Shown one piece after another: positions 17,702-26,047 of a DNA stretch of 64,000 nt. How positions within the stretch are numbered: position 1 is the first letter of the stretch; every line of letters begins with the position of its first letter. This stretch comes from Anaerohabitans sp964387285 (GTDB lineage Bacteria; Zhuqueibacterota; Zhuqueibacteria; Residuimicrobiales; Residuimicrobiaceae), in the NCBI GenBank assembly GCA_964387285.1, contig CAYLWO010000006.1, positions 62,001-126,000 of the forward strand, read 5' to 3'. Position numbers and translations under genes: made by a program. The notes under the pieces were generated by a model, which was not told the DNA's origin, searched no databases, and saw nothing but the letters and a program-made list of their open reading frames with translations.

Positions 17702-18337
17702 ATGAAATGCAGATTTTTTTTCATATGTAGCGTCGCTCTGACCTTATTGGCGGTGACGGCTCAGGCGCAACGCGGCATGATAGGCATACACGCCGGTTAT
17801 ATGAATCCAAAGGATACAAAAAGCGGATTGGTTATAGGCGGCAATTGGGGCACGTCCATCGACGAATCCGTAGCCATCGGCGTGGGTTTTGATGTTTTTC
17901 ATACCTCTTACACCGAGGAGACTGCGGTCGCATCGGAAACCATCAACGGTATGACCACAAAGACCTATATGACGGAAATGGAATATGCTCGCACCATCCT
18001 GCCGCTCATGGCCGAGATCGATGTTAAAATTCCCATGGGCCGGTATATGGGCTATCTGATTCGCGGTGGTCTCGGCTACTCTTTTCTGTGGAGCAAAGAG
18101 AAGAATTATGAAAAAAACACCAATGAAACCCGAAATTATAATGGTTTTACCTGGCAAGCTGCTGCCGGCCTTTACTATGATATCGGCAGTCGTTCCACCT
18201 TTACGGCGGATTTGTTCTATAACAACTGTGAAGTAAGCCGGGATGTTAAAAAATCCACAGAAGGTTTGCCGGTTTCAGAACGGGTTGATCTTTCCGGTCT
18301 GGGAATCCGCGTCGGCGTACTACTGAATTTGCGTTAA
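17702..18337 (+). CDS. Outer-membrane beta-barrel family protein
   Basis: The 211-residue protein has a clear signal peptide (MKCRFFFICSVALTLLAVTAQAQ) and alternating hydrophobic strands typical of an eight-stranded OmpW/OmpA-type barrel (GMIGIHAGYMNPK, ESVAIGVGFDVFHTSY, GYLIRGGLGYSFLW, RSTFTADLFYNN), ending with the LGIRVGVLLNLR strand and no periplasmic domain. The start is fixed by AGGAGG at 17691-17696. Function unknown; porin-like or surface role inferred from the fold. A rho-independent terminator follows. Confidence 0.8.
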   Translation: MKCRFFFICSVALTLLAVTAQAQRGMIGIHAGYMNPKDTKSGLVIGGNWGTSIDESVAIGVGFDVFHTSYTEETAVASETINGMTTKTYMTEMEYARTILPLMAEIDVKIPMGRYMGYLIRGGLGYSFLWSKEKNYEKNTNETRNYNGFTWQAAAGLYYDIGSRSTFTADLFYNNCEVSRDVKKSTEGLPVSERVDLSGLGIRVGVLLNLR

Positions 18338-18360
18338 TTGTCGAAAAGAGTGTAACCCTT

Positions 18361-18391
18361 AAAGACGTCCTTTTCAGGACGTCTTTTTTAT
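18361..18391 (+). terminator. Rho-independent terminator after the beta-barrel gene
   Basis: A stem AGACGTCCT/AGGACGTCT with a short TTC-type loop is followed by TTTTTTA on the + strand, 25 bp after the barrel gene stop. Confidence 0.85.
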
Positions 18392-18403
18392 ATAAGAAAG
18401 CCT

Positions 18404-19234
18404 ATGAACTATCAACAGGTGCGGTTCGGTCTGACTTCTTCCATGACCCCGATCGTACGCAATCTTTTGCTTATCAATGCCGGCACGTATCTGCTGCAAT
18501 TACTGACCAGCAGTTCCGGCATGGTCGAAACCTGGCTGGCATTATGGCCGGATCAGGTGATCAGCCGCTGGGCTTTCTGGCAACTTGTCACCTATATGTT
18601 TTTGCATGGTTCTGTTCTGCATATTTTATTCAATCTGTTTACGTTGTGGATGTTCGGCTGTGAAGTCGAACGCCGACTGGGTTCCATGCGTTTTCTTTCC
18701 TATTATCTGATCACCGGGGTAGGGGCTGCGCTTTTTCATATGGCTTTTAATTGGCACAGCCCGAATCCGGTCCTGGGCGCCTCTGGTGCGATTTATGGCG
18801 TGCTGGTTGCCTTTGCCGTACTGTTCCCGGAACGGGAAATCACGCTGTTGTTGTTTTTTATTTTACCGGTTCATCTTAAGGCTAAATACCTGGCAGCCAT
18901 TTTCATGGCCATCGCTCTTTTAGCGGGCATTCAAGGACAGATCAGCGCCGTTTCCGGCGGCGTGGCGCACCTTGCACATCTCGGCGGCGGCTTGGTGGGA
19001 TTCATCGTGCTGCGCGGCGGAAATCTCTTGAATGAAAGGCTGTTTGAATTTCGCAAGCGGTGGCAGTGGCGAAAAATGGCGCGCCGCAATGCAAAAGCTG
19101 AAAAAGATAAAATTCAACGCATACAAATCGACACCATGTTGGACAAGATCAATCAGGTTGGTTGGGAAAACCTCACTGCCAAAGAAAAAGCGGATCTGAA
19201 AAAAGCGGCCGAACGGTTATCGCATGAAAAGTAA
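18404..19234 (+). CDS. Rhomboid-family intramembrane serine protease
   Basis: The 276-residue protein has six or so hydrophobic segments. The rhomboid signatures are HGSVLHILFNLFTLWMFG in the second segment, the catalytic GASGAIYG with Ser127, and HLAHLGGGLVGF with catalytic His192. A charged cytoplasmic tail of about 65 residues follows (FRKRWQWRKMARRNAKAEKD). Expected to cleave transmembrane substrates within the inner membrane. It overlaps the next gene by 11 bp, so the two are translationally coupled. The ATG has little Shine-Dalgarno support (AAGAAAG). Confidence 0.93.
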   Translation: MNYQQVRFGLTSSMTPIVRNLLLINAGTYLLQLLTSSSGMVETWLALWPDQVISRWAFWQLVTYMFLHGSVLHILFNLFTLWMFGCEVERRLGSMRFLSYYLITGVGAALFHMAFNWHSPNPVLGASGAIYGVLVAFAVLFPEREITLLLFFILPVHLKAKYLAAIFMAIALLAGIQGQISAVSGGVAHLAHLGGGLVGFIVLRGGNLLNERLFEFRKRWQWRKMARRNAKAEKDKIQRIQIDTMLDKINQVGWENLTAKEKADLKKAAERLSHEK

Positions 19235-20723
19235 TCGGAAATTGTTCATATGGATAATTTGCGGTTTTTTATCAAGCGCCGGCATCGCCCATGGCGACGA
19301 AATCGTTCTCATTCATCAAACCTCCAAAGACAGTATTGCCCGGATTGACGTCATCCGCGCCGGCGGCTATGATTGCATCGCTTTAGCCGATTTTTGCCGC
19401 AGTCTGAACCTCTCCTTCTCACAAAACATACTGCTGAAGCAATTTCACATCAAATCGCGCAAGACCATCGTCTTCACAGCCATGAATCCATTCATTCGGA
19501 TAAACGATGAAATTCGGCAAATGCCAACAGCGGTGCTCTATCAAAACCGTCAATTTTACGTCCCCTTGAAATATCTGCTTCCCTGTATTCAAGACGCTCT
19601 GCCGTTTCCTCTTACCTATCAGGAAGACAATCGGGAACTGGCGATTTCTTCCTTCCACACCGTCATCAAAAACCTGCAGGTGGATGAAAAACAAAACGGC
19701 ATCATTATACGCCTGCAATTTAAAGCCTATGTCCCGGCTGCCAATATTTACACCAGCGAATCCAACGGCTGGTTTTATGTAGATATTTTTGGCGGACAAC
19801 TTGAACGCGCCGACGAGATTCCGGTTGTTAACAACAGCCGCATAGTAAGCGAGATCATGAAACTGCAGCTTTCCAGGGATACGGCGCGTTTTGGATTTCA
19901 TGTGACGCGTCCGATTAAAGACAAAACTCTAAGCATGCAAGAAAATCCCTTTGGCCTTTCCATCTCGCTGCGCACACTGGAAGAAATTCCGCCGGACCTG
20001 TTGGCAGAATTGGCCAAGGAGCGGGAAAAATGGAAAATTGATCTGGTCATCATCGATCCCGGCCACGGCGGCAAAGATCCGGGCGCCATCGGCAAAAGCG
20101 GATACTATGAAAAACATCTGACCTTAGCCATAGCCCAGGAAATACGCGATGAATTGGTGCGGCGGCTAAAAATCAAAGTGCTGATGACCCGCGATGCGGA
20201 TGTTTTTGTGCCGTTGGAAGAACGTACGCAATTTGCCAACCGCAACAACGGTAAATTGTTTATCAGCATTCATGTCGATTCCAATCCGGACCGAGCCATA
20301 CACGGCCACACGGTATACTTTATGGGACCGGCAAAAACCGATGCCGCGCGGCAGGTGGCGCAATTAGAAAACTCGGTTATCGAATACGAAGACAGCAAAA
20401 AAAAGTACGCCGGCATGTCCGACGCCGCTTTCATTTTGGCAGCCAATGCGCAAAACTCGTTTAACAAGGAAAGCCAGGCCTTTGCCGAATTGGTGGACAA
20501 CAATCTGAATTCAACGGTCCAATCTCACAGCATCGGTGTGCGTCAAGCGGGATTTTATGTGCTCTACGGCGCCTCCATGCCCAACCTGCTGTTGGAAACC
20601 GGTTTCTCCTCCAATCGCCAGGACGAAAAACGACTGAAAGAAAAAAGCACGCAACGACTTATCGCCAAAGCGATAACGCAAAGCGTCAAAGAGTTTAAAG
20701 AGCGTTACGAAATGGTGCATTGA
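19224..20723 (+). CDS. N-acetylmuramoyl-L-alanine amidase (Amidase_3) with N-terminal copper-amine-oxidase-like/AMIN region
   Basis: The 499-residue protein has a signal peptide (IWIICGFLSSAGIAHG). Residues about 30-135 resemble a copper amine oxidase N-terminal-like domain (VPLKYLLP), followed by an AMIN-like beta domain (IIIRLQFKAYVPAANIY). The zinc amidase domain occupies about 270-495: VIIDPGHGGKDPGAIG (His281), Glu in YEKHLTLAIA, FISIHVDSNP (His) and LLLETGFSSN (catalytic Glu). It cleaves the bond between MurNAc and the stem peptide in the periplasm, as AmiA/B/C do in cell separation. It starts inside the rhomboid gene (11-bp overlap). Confidence 0.93.
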   Translation: MKSNRKLFIWIICGFLSSAGIAHGDEIVLIHQTSKDSIARIDVIRAGGYDCIALADFCRSLNLSFSQNILLKQFHIKSRKTIVFTAMNPFIRINDEIRQMPTAVLYQNRQFYVPLKYLLPCIQDALPFPLTYQEDNRELAISSFHTVIKNLQVDEKQNGIIIRLQFKAYVPAANIYTSESNGWFYVDIFGGQLERADEIPVVNNSRIVSEIMKLQLSRDTARFGFHVTRPIKDKTLSMQENPFGLSISLRTLEEIPPDLLAELAKEREKWKIDLVIIDPGHGGKDPGAIGKSGYYEKHLTLAIAQEIRDELVRRLKIKVLMTRDADVFVPLEERTQFANRNNGKLFISIHVDSNPDRAIHGHTVYFMGPAKTDAARQVAQLENSVIEYEDSKKKYAGMSDAAFILAANAQNSFNKESQAFAELVDNNLNSTVQSHSIGVRQAGFYVLYGASMPNLLLETGFSSNRQDEKRLKEKSTQRLIAKAITQSVKEFKERYEMVH

Positions 20724-20753
20724 AAAAATCCCAAGCCCATGGGGGGCTTGGGA
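20722..20753 (-). terminator. Rho-independent terminator for the minus-strand barrel gene
   Basis: Read on the minus strand, the stem TCCCAAGCCC/GGGCTTGGGA (20753-20729) is followed by TTTTTTC. It lies between convergent genes; the + strand side has no T-run. Confidence 0.75.
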
Positions 20754-20809
20754 TGAATGTCCGGTTGAAATGGAGGACCGGGCCGGACTGCCGGGAGGAG
20801 GTAAAGGAG

Positions 20810-21370
20810 CTATTTAAGTAAAAAGGTCACACCTGCATAAATGCCCAGCGCGTCAATAAAACCCATGGTATAACGCACTTCGGCAAATCCTTCCAATTTG
20901 GGGGATAGCGGCATGCTCGCACCAGCCATAACCATATAGGCCAAATCTGTATCATCCACTTCAACTTTAGTATCCACACCCCACTCTTCTCCCCATTCAT
21001 CCAGTTCTTCGCCCAAACCCGTGGTCAAAGTGGCCATTTGCACGCCCAAGCCGACGCCGACATAAGGATTGAATTTACCTTTGGCGGAAAAGCCGTAGCG
21101 AACCGCAGCCATGATATTAAAAGAGGAGGCCTCTCCATCAAAACCGTCATCATCAAAAGACTTGGTCCAATAGTCAGCGGTTACATACAATTGCATTTTT
21201 TCTTTAATCTCGCCAAGATAAATCTGACCACCAAAACCAATGGCGCCGGGAACCGGATCTTCAGGTATGGCAAAGCCCAGCTGAGCTCCAACTCCTTTAA
21301 AACCAATACCGGATTCAGCCAAAGCAAAACTGGCCATGACCAGCAACAACACCACGACGATCTTTTTCAT
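20810..21370 (-). CDS. Small outer-membrane beta-barrel protein
   Basis: The 186-residue protein starts with a signal peptide (MKKIVVVLLLVMASFALAES) behind a CGGAG Shine-Dalgarno. The mature part shows porin-like alternating strands (GVGAQLGFAIP, GGQIYLGEI, MQLYVTADYW, FNIMAAVRYGF, NPYVGVGLGVQ, GFAEVRYTMGF) and ends in AGVTFLLK. It is an OmpW/OmpX-like barrel of unknown role. It converges with the amidase gene and is divergent from the sigma-factor gene. Confidence 0.8.
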   Translation of the reverse strand: MKKIVVVLLLVMASFALAESGIGFKGVGAQLGFAIPEDPVPGAIGFGGQIYLGEIKEKMQLYVTADYWTKSFDDDGFDGEASSFNIMAAVRYGFSAKGKFNPYVGVGLGVQMATLTTGLGEELDEWGEEWGVDTKVEVDDTDLAYMVMAGASMPLSPKLEGFAEVRYTMGFIDALGIYAGVTFLLK

Positions 21371-21676
21371 TTTTTTCTCCGTTTCTTTATGAGGTGATTT
21401 TGACGCACCCGCCAGGGCGGGTATTTACAAGTTGTCTTCTGCTCCTGGTTCGCGCCCGGACTGCTGATAATAAGAGTGTGGGATCGGCGCGTCACCCTTT
21501 CCTCTATTCAATTAAATATGTCCCCATGTCAGGCAATCCTTACAAAATATTTCAGATTTTTTGCGACTAGTCGGGCCTTTTGATATGTTCTTGATTATTT
21601 AACGGCTTTTAATTATTTTATACAAATTTGTAAGGTTTTAAGGTCGACAAATCATCTTATATTGGCAATAGTTGAT
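21371..21676. promoter_or_regulatory. Divergent intergenic region with palindromes before the sigma-factor gene
   Basis: This 306-bp spacer separates the minus-strand barrel gene from the ECF sigma gene and must hold both promoters. A perfect 12-bp palindrome TACAAATTTGTA is at 21621-21632, about 45 bp before the sigma gene, and could be an operator. A 7-bp perfect inverted repeat ACCCGCC-AG-GGCGGGT at 21407-21422 lies in the barrel gene leader. No confident -35/-10 pair can be assigned. Confidence 0.4.
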
Positions 21677-22261
21677 ATGGATCACAGACAAAGCCGGCAA
21701 CCGTTGGAGAGTTTTGATTTTGCCGCACTTCTGGTCAAGTTGCGCTCCAGCGATGAGCAGGCCTGGAAAACGGTTTACTTTGTCCTACAAAAATATGTAC
21801 AATACTGGCTGGAAACGCGCGGCGTTGCCAAAACAGAGGCCGAACAGATATTTCATGACGCATTTACCCTGTTCTATGAAAGATTCGCACAGTGCGAGTT
21901 TGAGGATTTTCAAAAAATGCGTTCCTATACTCTGGCCATTGCAGACAAAAAACTCAAGGAATATCGCCGCAGCGTGAAACGGCGGCAACACTATCTCAAT
22001 CTGAACGACGATGATTCCCTGCAGATCGCTGACGAGACGAATCAAAACCAACTTTTACAATTAGAAACCGGAGATGTGGTCGAAGGCCTGTTGCGCACGT
22101 TGAATGAGACGGAACGGAAAATCTTATCCGCTTATTACTGCAACGGTCGAAAACTTAAAGACATCGCCTACGAGTTGGGTCTATCCGAGGAGAACGGCTG
22201 GGTGATCAAACATCGAGCCATGAAAAAAGCCAAACAGATCATTGGGGAGCTGATGGGATGA
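21677..22261 (+). CDS. ECF-type RNA polymerase sigma factor
   Basis: The 194-residue protein has a sigma-2-like region (AEQIFHDAFTLFYERF...FQKMRSYTLAIADKKLKEYRR) and a C-terminal sigma-4 helix-turn-helix (LNETERKILSAYYCNGRKL...IAYELGLSEENGWVIKHRAM). It directs RNA polymerase to a specific regulon. The last codons overlap the next gene (ATGA), a zinc-finger anti-sigma-like protein, which is the standard sigma/anti-sigma arrangement. A TTG start at 21662 is possible; the ATG at 21677 was preferred. A palindrome at 21621-21632 may serve in its control. Confidence 0.9.
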   Translation: MDHRQSRQPLESFDFAALLVKLRSSDEQAWKTVYFVLQKYVQYWLETRGVAKTEAEQIFHDAFTLFYERFAQCEFEDFQKMRSYTLAIADKKLKEYRRSVKRRQHYLNLNDDDSLQIADETNQNQLLQLETGDVVEGLLRTLNETERKILSAYYCNGRKLKDIAYELGLSEENGWVIKHRAMKKAKQIIGELMG

Positions 22262-23142
22262 ATCATGCTCAGGTAGCAGAAGCGAACATCATTGATCGCT
22301 ATCTATTAAAACAGTTGTCCGAGCAAGAACTGGAATCGTTTACAGATCATTTGCTCGCATGCGAAACATGTCGCAAAGAACTCTTTGCTGCTGAAAAAAT
22401 AGTCTCCGCTCTGTCTCGAATGCAAATGGACGCTCGTTCGCGCAGTGGCAGCCAAGCTGTCGTTGATTCCGACCACAGGCCTTTCCGTTCACAGTCTTCT
22501 TGGATTTACCGTATGGCTGCTGTTCTGGCTCTGGTTTTAATCGGCGGCTATATCATGCGGCCGTTTTTTCTGCAAAAAGAAAACAGCCCGGTTGCCTCTC
22601 TACCGTCTCAGCAGGAGCAGATTCGCGAAAAAGAGGCGGAACGCTTGGCGGCAGAGTATGAAAAAAACAGTAAAACATCCGTCATTCCATCCGAAAACAA
22701 AACAGCCGCACTGTCCCGGTATGACTTGCGTAAACGTTTCAATGTTAATGCAGAGCTGGAGCACATCATGCAATATCCGACTCGTGCGGGGTCCTCTTGG
22801 AATGTGCAAATGCTTTCTCCTCAACGGGACGCCGAGTATGCATCCGTGGCGGGCAAAACCACGCTTGCGATCGACGGCACACTCACGGTCAGCGAAAAAC
22901 CAGCTGCTCCGGTAATGTTGAAACTGTATTCCAACAGCCCGGCTGACTATGAAAAGGATCGGCCGCAATTTAAAATGACGCTGAGCTTATCCCAGTCGGA
23001 CCCAACGACTTACCGTTTTCAGACTAGACAGATGGTGATCTTGCAGCCGGGCTTGTACTACCTGACCGTTGAAAGCGACGCCCATGCTGAACCTGTTTTC
23101 ATCAGCAGAATCTTTATCGACAGCCCCGACGAGGGAAAATAA
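22258..23142 (+). CDS. Putative zinc-finger anti-sigma factor, membrane-anchored
   Basis: The 294-residue protein carries the anti-sigma zinc motif His31-X3-Cys35-X2-Cys38 (DHLLACETCRKEL) near its N-terminus, one transmembrane helix at about 84-101 (WIYRMAAVLALVLIGGYIM), a charged Glu/Lys-rich linker, and a beta-rich extracytoplasmic domain of about 110 residues with no family I recognise. The N-terminal part should bind and hold the ECF sigma factor encoded immediately upstream; the start overlaps its stop by 4 bp. The outer domain may sense an envelope signal. Confidence 0.87.
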   Translation: MNHAQVAEANIIDRYLLKQLSEQELESFTDHLLACETCRKELFAAEKIVSALSRMQMDARSRSGSQAVVDSDHRPFRSQSSWIYRMAAVLALVLIGGYIMRPFFLQKENSPVASLPSQQEQIREKEAERLAAEYEKNSKTSVIPSENKTAALSRYDLRKRFNVNAELEHIMQYPTRAGSSWNVQMLSPQRDAEYASVAGKTTLAIDGTLTVSEKPAAPVMLKLYSNSPADYEKDRPQFKMTLSLSQSDPTTYRFQTRQMVILQPGLYYLTVESDAHAEPVFISRIFIDSPDEGK

Positions 23143-23163
23143 ACTTTTGTGTCCAGCTCGTTT

Positions 23164-24843
23164 TCACTGGCCGACAAAAACAAAGGCGCTCCAGAACGCC
23201 GGCAGCGCCGGGCCCCTGTTTTTTTAATTGATATTCACTGGCCTGATCCCGTAAAAACAACCGGAATTTGAAATCCCCCTTGTGCAAAATGTTGCTGATC
23301 GTTATCAATTCCTGCTCGGTCTCCGGCAAGGGCAGAAATCGTCCGTCAACCGGATCAATGGATCTGGTGGAATAACCGCCATCGACCAATGCTGCATGAC
23401 TGCCGGTAAATTTGCTGCTGACGCTGTCAAGGAACACCGGGGCAAAACCGCCTGCATCTGTTTCACATCAGTAAGCGTGGCCTCATATTTGTAGGCGCTG
23501 TATTTGGGAAAAGTCTGTTCCATGTTCTGCACAAACGCCTGATGTTGATTATGACAGGAAAAGAGTTGGCTGCGAAAATTCGCAAGTTTGCTGCTGTCCG
23601 GATCGGCCTTGTACAATTCTTTGTCAATAAGTATCTCGAGCTGGGCAATGTTTGCCCGAATTTTTTTCTCTGACGCCACATACTGTCCGGAATGCCGGCT
23701 ACATGTTCGGCTCTTACTTTTGAAAAGGTTTCCCACAGAACCATCGCTCGTTTTTTCTCGGCAAAATAAAATGCTGCCGTGATCGCCGAATCCGGTTGCA
23801 GCCGATATTTTTGCATGGCTGCATCGATTGCACGAACGTACAGGTCGGAAAATTCTTCCACTGCCGTCAGCTTGCTGGCATCGGTGAGGTAGCCGAGGCG
23901 AATTTTATCAAGCACATTTGCGGCCAGTTGGTAGGTGCCCAGCGCAAGAGACCACAAAGATTCGTTTTGCGTCGAATCTGCAGCCATCTTGGCCAGTATA
24001 GCCGCTTTATCAGTCAGAGCGGTAAGCATTTGTCGCGGATGCAAAATATTGTTCAAGCCCGGATTGAAACGCCAATCGGCGTTCACGGAATCGCGGCAAG
24101 CCTGAACAATGGCCATCTGATAGTTATGCAATGCTTCTTCATACTGTGCCTGTCGCTGGTGATAAGCGCCCAAGGCAATATGGGAAGAGACAATCTCTGT
24201 ATGATGTTTTTTAAAACATTGCCGGCTGATCTGCAATGACTCCTGATAAGAGGCTATCGCGCGCTCATGGTCGCCTAACGATAGAGATACATCGGCCAGA
24301 TTGCGCAAGGTTTGCGTCGCCTCTGGAGAAATGCTCTTTCCGCCTTTTCGATAAATGGTTGGATATTATAGACATGCTTTTTTGGATGTATCGTCTGGTC
24401 TTTTCCGCATCGTTGTCTTGCATATGCACCAAAGCCAGATAGGAATAGCTGTAAGCCTGCAGGTAAGGATTCTCCGCACCTTTTTCTTCCACCAGCTGCT
24501 CCAGTTTTTCGACCCATGCCTGATCGGCGCGATGATTATTGGCCATTTCATTGTTACGAATTATCTCGTTAAGGCAGGAAATTGAACGCAACCACAGCAA
24601 GTTCTCTTCATACGGTTTCAGTGCTTGCGCATAGTAGACGACCGCATTGTATTATTTACCCTGTTTAGCGAAAAGAAAAGCACTCTGAAAAGAAGCATGG
24701 GCTGTCGAAGTGTCCGGTAAAATTTAAGCACCGGCTGTCGCGTCTGGAATCGGGCAAGAGAATACGACCGAAACATTCAAAATCGCTGTCAAGGCGACCA
24801 GAATGAATAAACTGGAATGAGGGTATCGGTTGTTGACAATCAT
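23164..24843 (-). pseudogene. Decayed lipoprotein TPR-CHAT protein gene, catalytic centre deleted
   Basis: No single frame covers this stretch, but joined frames spell one protein. On the minus strand an ATG at 24843 opens a lipoprotein signal (SLFILVALTAILNVSVVFSC), then a stop after DATAGA, TPR-like ASFQSAFLFAKQGK, another stop, YNAVVYYAQALKPYEENLLW, and TPRs in two frames (24265-24600, 23463-24308) up to AEKKRAMVLWETFSKVRAEH. After a frameshift near 23675 comes the CHAT linker (RANIAQLEILIDKELY, FPKYSAYKYEATLTDVK), then the start of CHAT (GRFLPLPETEQELITI, LFLRDQASEYQLK). The catalytic His and Cys blocks are absent; the frame then resumes at the typical C-terminus LPAFWSAFVFVGQ followed by TGA at 23164-23166. 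CHAT is a caspase-like protease domain. The gene converges on the anti-sigma gene, 21 bp from its stop. Confidence 0.75.
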
Positions 24844-24935
24844 ACTTGTTAATAAAGCACCTCAAGGTTTAAACTCGTTCTGTTTCTGACACTGAACCTA
24901 TTAAAAATGATTAACCAAAGATATGAACAAAAAAA

Positions 24936-25856
24936 TCAGCTCCTGTACAATCGCCCCTGCCAGGTATCGCGTCTCTCAAAGACCTGACGAACGGTTTGCA
25001 GCACAACGGCTTTCTGCCTCGACCACAAGGGCGCAATCAACAAATCCTCAGGCGCCTCCGCAGTCAAACGCTGCATCACCATCTGCGGAGATAAACGCTC
25101 CATAAAATCAACCGCTGTGTCCGCATATTCCTGTAACTCCATCACCGTCAATTTCCCGGCAAGAAACAACTGCTCTACCGGCGTTTCCTTCAGCACCAAC
25201 ATGGGATGCAGTTTAATTTCATGAATCGGCAAAACAGCCACTCTCGCTGCTGTCTGCATCATCATTTCATGACCTTCGCCGGGCAAACCCAACATCAAAT
25301 GACAACAGACTCGCAACGGCAGTTCCTTGAGAGCATTTATAGCATCTAAAAAATCTGTAAAAGAGTGTCCGCGGTTTATTGCTTGTAAGGTTTGCTCATG
25401 AATGGTCTGCAGACCCAGTTCCACCCACAGATCGGTGCGGCCAGCCAACTCGGCCAGGAGGGCCAGCACCTCAGCGTTGAGGCAATCCGGGCGCGTGGCA
25501 ATAGCCAGTCCCATCACCCGGGGAAAGGAGAGCGCTTGCGCAAACAGGCTTCTGAGCAACGCAACCGGCGCATCCGTATTGGTAGAAGCTTGAAAATATA
25601 TGATGTAGCCGGCAAGGTTCTGACGTTGATGCCTTAACAATGCTTTTTCGATTTGCTCTTGAACGCTGATGTTGTGTAGAGATTCCATTTTGGAAAAACT
25701 GTCCACGCGACAAAAAATACAACCGCCATACCCCTTGCGACCGTCGCGATTGGGACAGGTGAATCCCGCGTCAACGGAGATTTTCCCCACCGACCCGCCA
25801 TAGCGTTGCCGCAAATAATGGGAAAAAGAATTATATCTTAACCTTGGTGCATTCAT
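24936..25856 (-). CDS. Radical SAM protein, TIGR01212/YhcC family
   Basis: The 306-residue protein starts MNAPRLRYNSFSHYLRQRYG and has the family's unusual cluster motif: Cys of FTCPNRDG, then GGCIFC, which together supply the three cysteines for the SAM-binding [4Fe-4S] cluster. Other conserved parts are YFQASTNTDAPVALLRSLF, IATRPDCL, VELGLQTIHEQTLQAINRGH and CCHLMLGLPGEG. E. coli YhcC belongs to this family; its reaction is not established. An alternative GTG/ATG start 9 codons upstream (25883) exists but the extra residues have no match. The gene stands alone between the CHAT pseudogene and the repeat upstream of hutI. Confidence 0.9.
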   Translation of the reverse strand: MNAPRLRYNSFSHYLRQRYGGSVGKISVDAGFTCPNRDGRKGYGGCIFCRVDSFSKMESLHNISVQEQIEKALLRHQRQNLAGYIIYFQASTNTDAPVALLRSLFAQALSFPRVMGLAIATRPDCLNAEVLALLAELAGRTDLWVELGLQTIHEQTLQAINRGHSFTDFLDAINALKELPLRVCCHLMLGLPGEGHEMMMQTAARVAVLPIHEIKLHPMLVLKETPVEQLFLAGKLTVMELQEYADTAVDFMERLSPQMVMQRLTAEAPEDLLIAPLWSRQKAVVLQTVRQVFERRDTWQGRLYRS

Positions 25857-25910
25857 ACATTCACACAGACCTTGCAAAAACACCCTTGAGGTTGTCCAAA
25901 AAATAACGGA

Positions 25911-25956
25911 AGCGTGTCATTCCGAACCCGCTTTAGCGGGTGAGGAATCTATCAGC
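25911..25956. repeat. Palindromic intergenic repeat
   Basis: The core ACCCGC-TTTA-GCGGGT (25926-25941) sits inside a longer inverted repeat in which ATTCC pairs with GGAAT on the outside. It lies in the 190-bp spacer between the radical SAM gene and hutI. The TCATTCCGAA...TGAGGAATCT frame resembles dispersed repeats common in environmental FCB and related genomes. Confidence 0.6.
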
Positions 25957-26047
25957 GAACTGTTTTTACGTCAGTTACGAATTTTTCTACAAGGCCGCTT
26001 GCCAAATCAAGATTGAGAAAATTTAACTTTGAACAACCGCAAGGATA

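Noticed and set aside
21785..22051. Small open frames inside the sigma-factor gene
   Set aside because: They overlap a gene with clear sigma-2 and sigma-4 regions and carry no motif.
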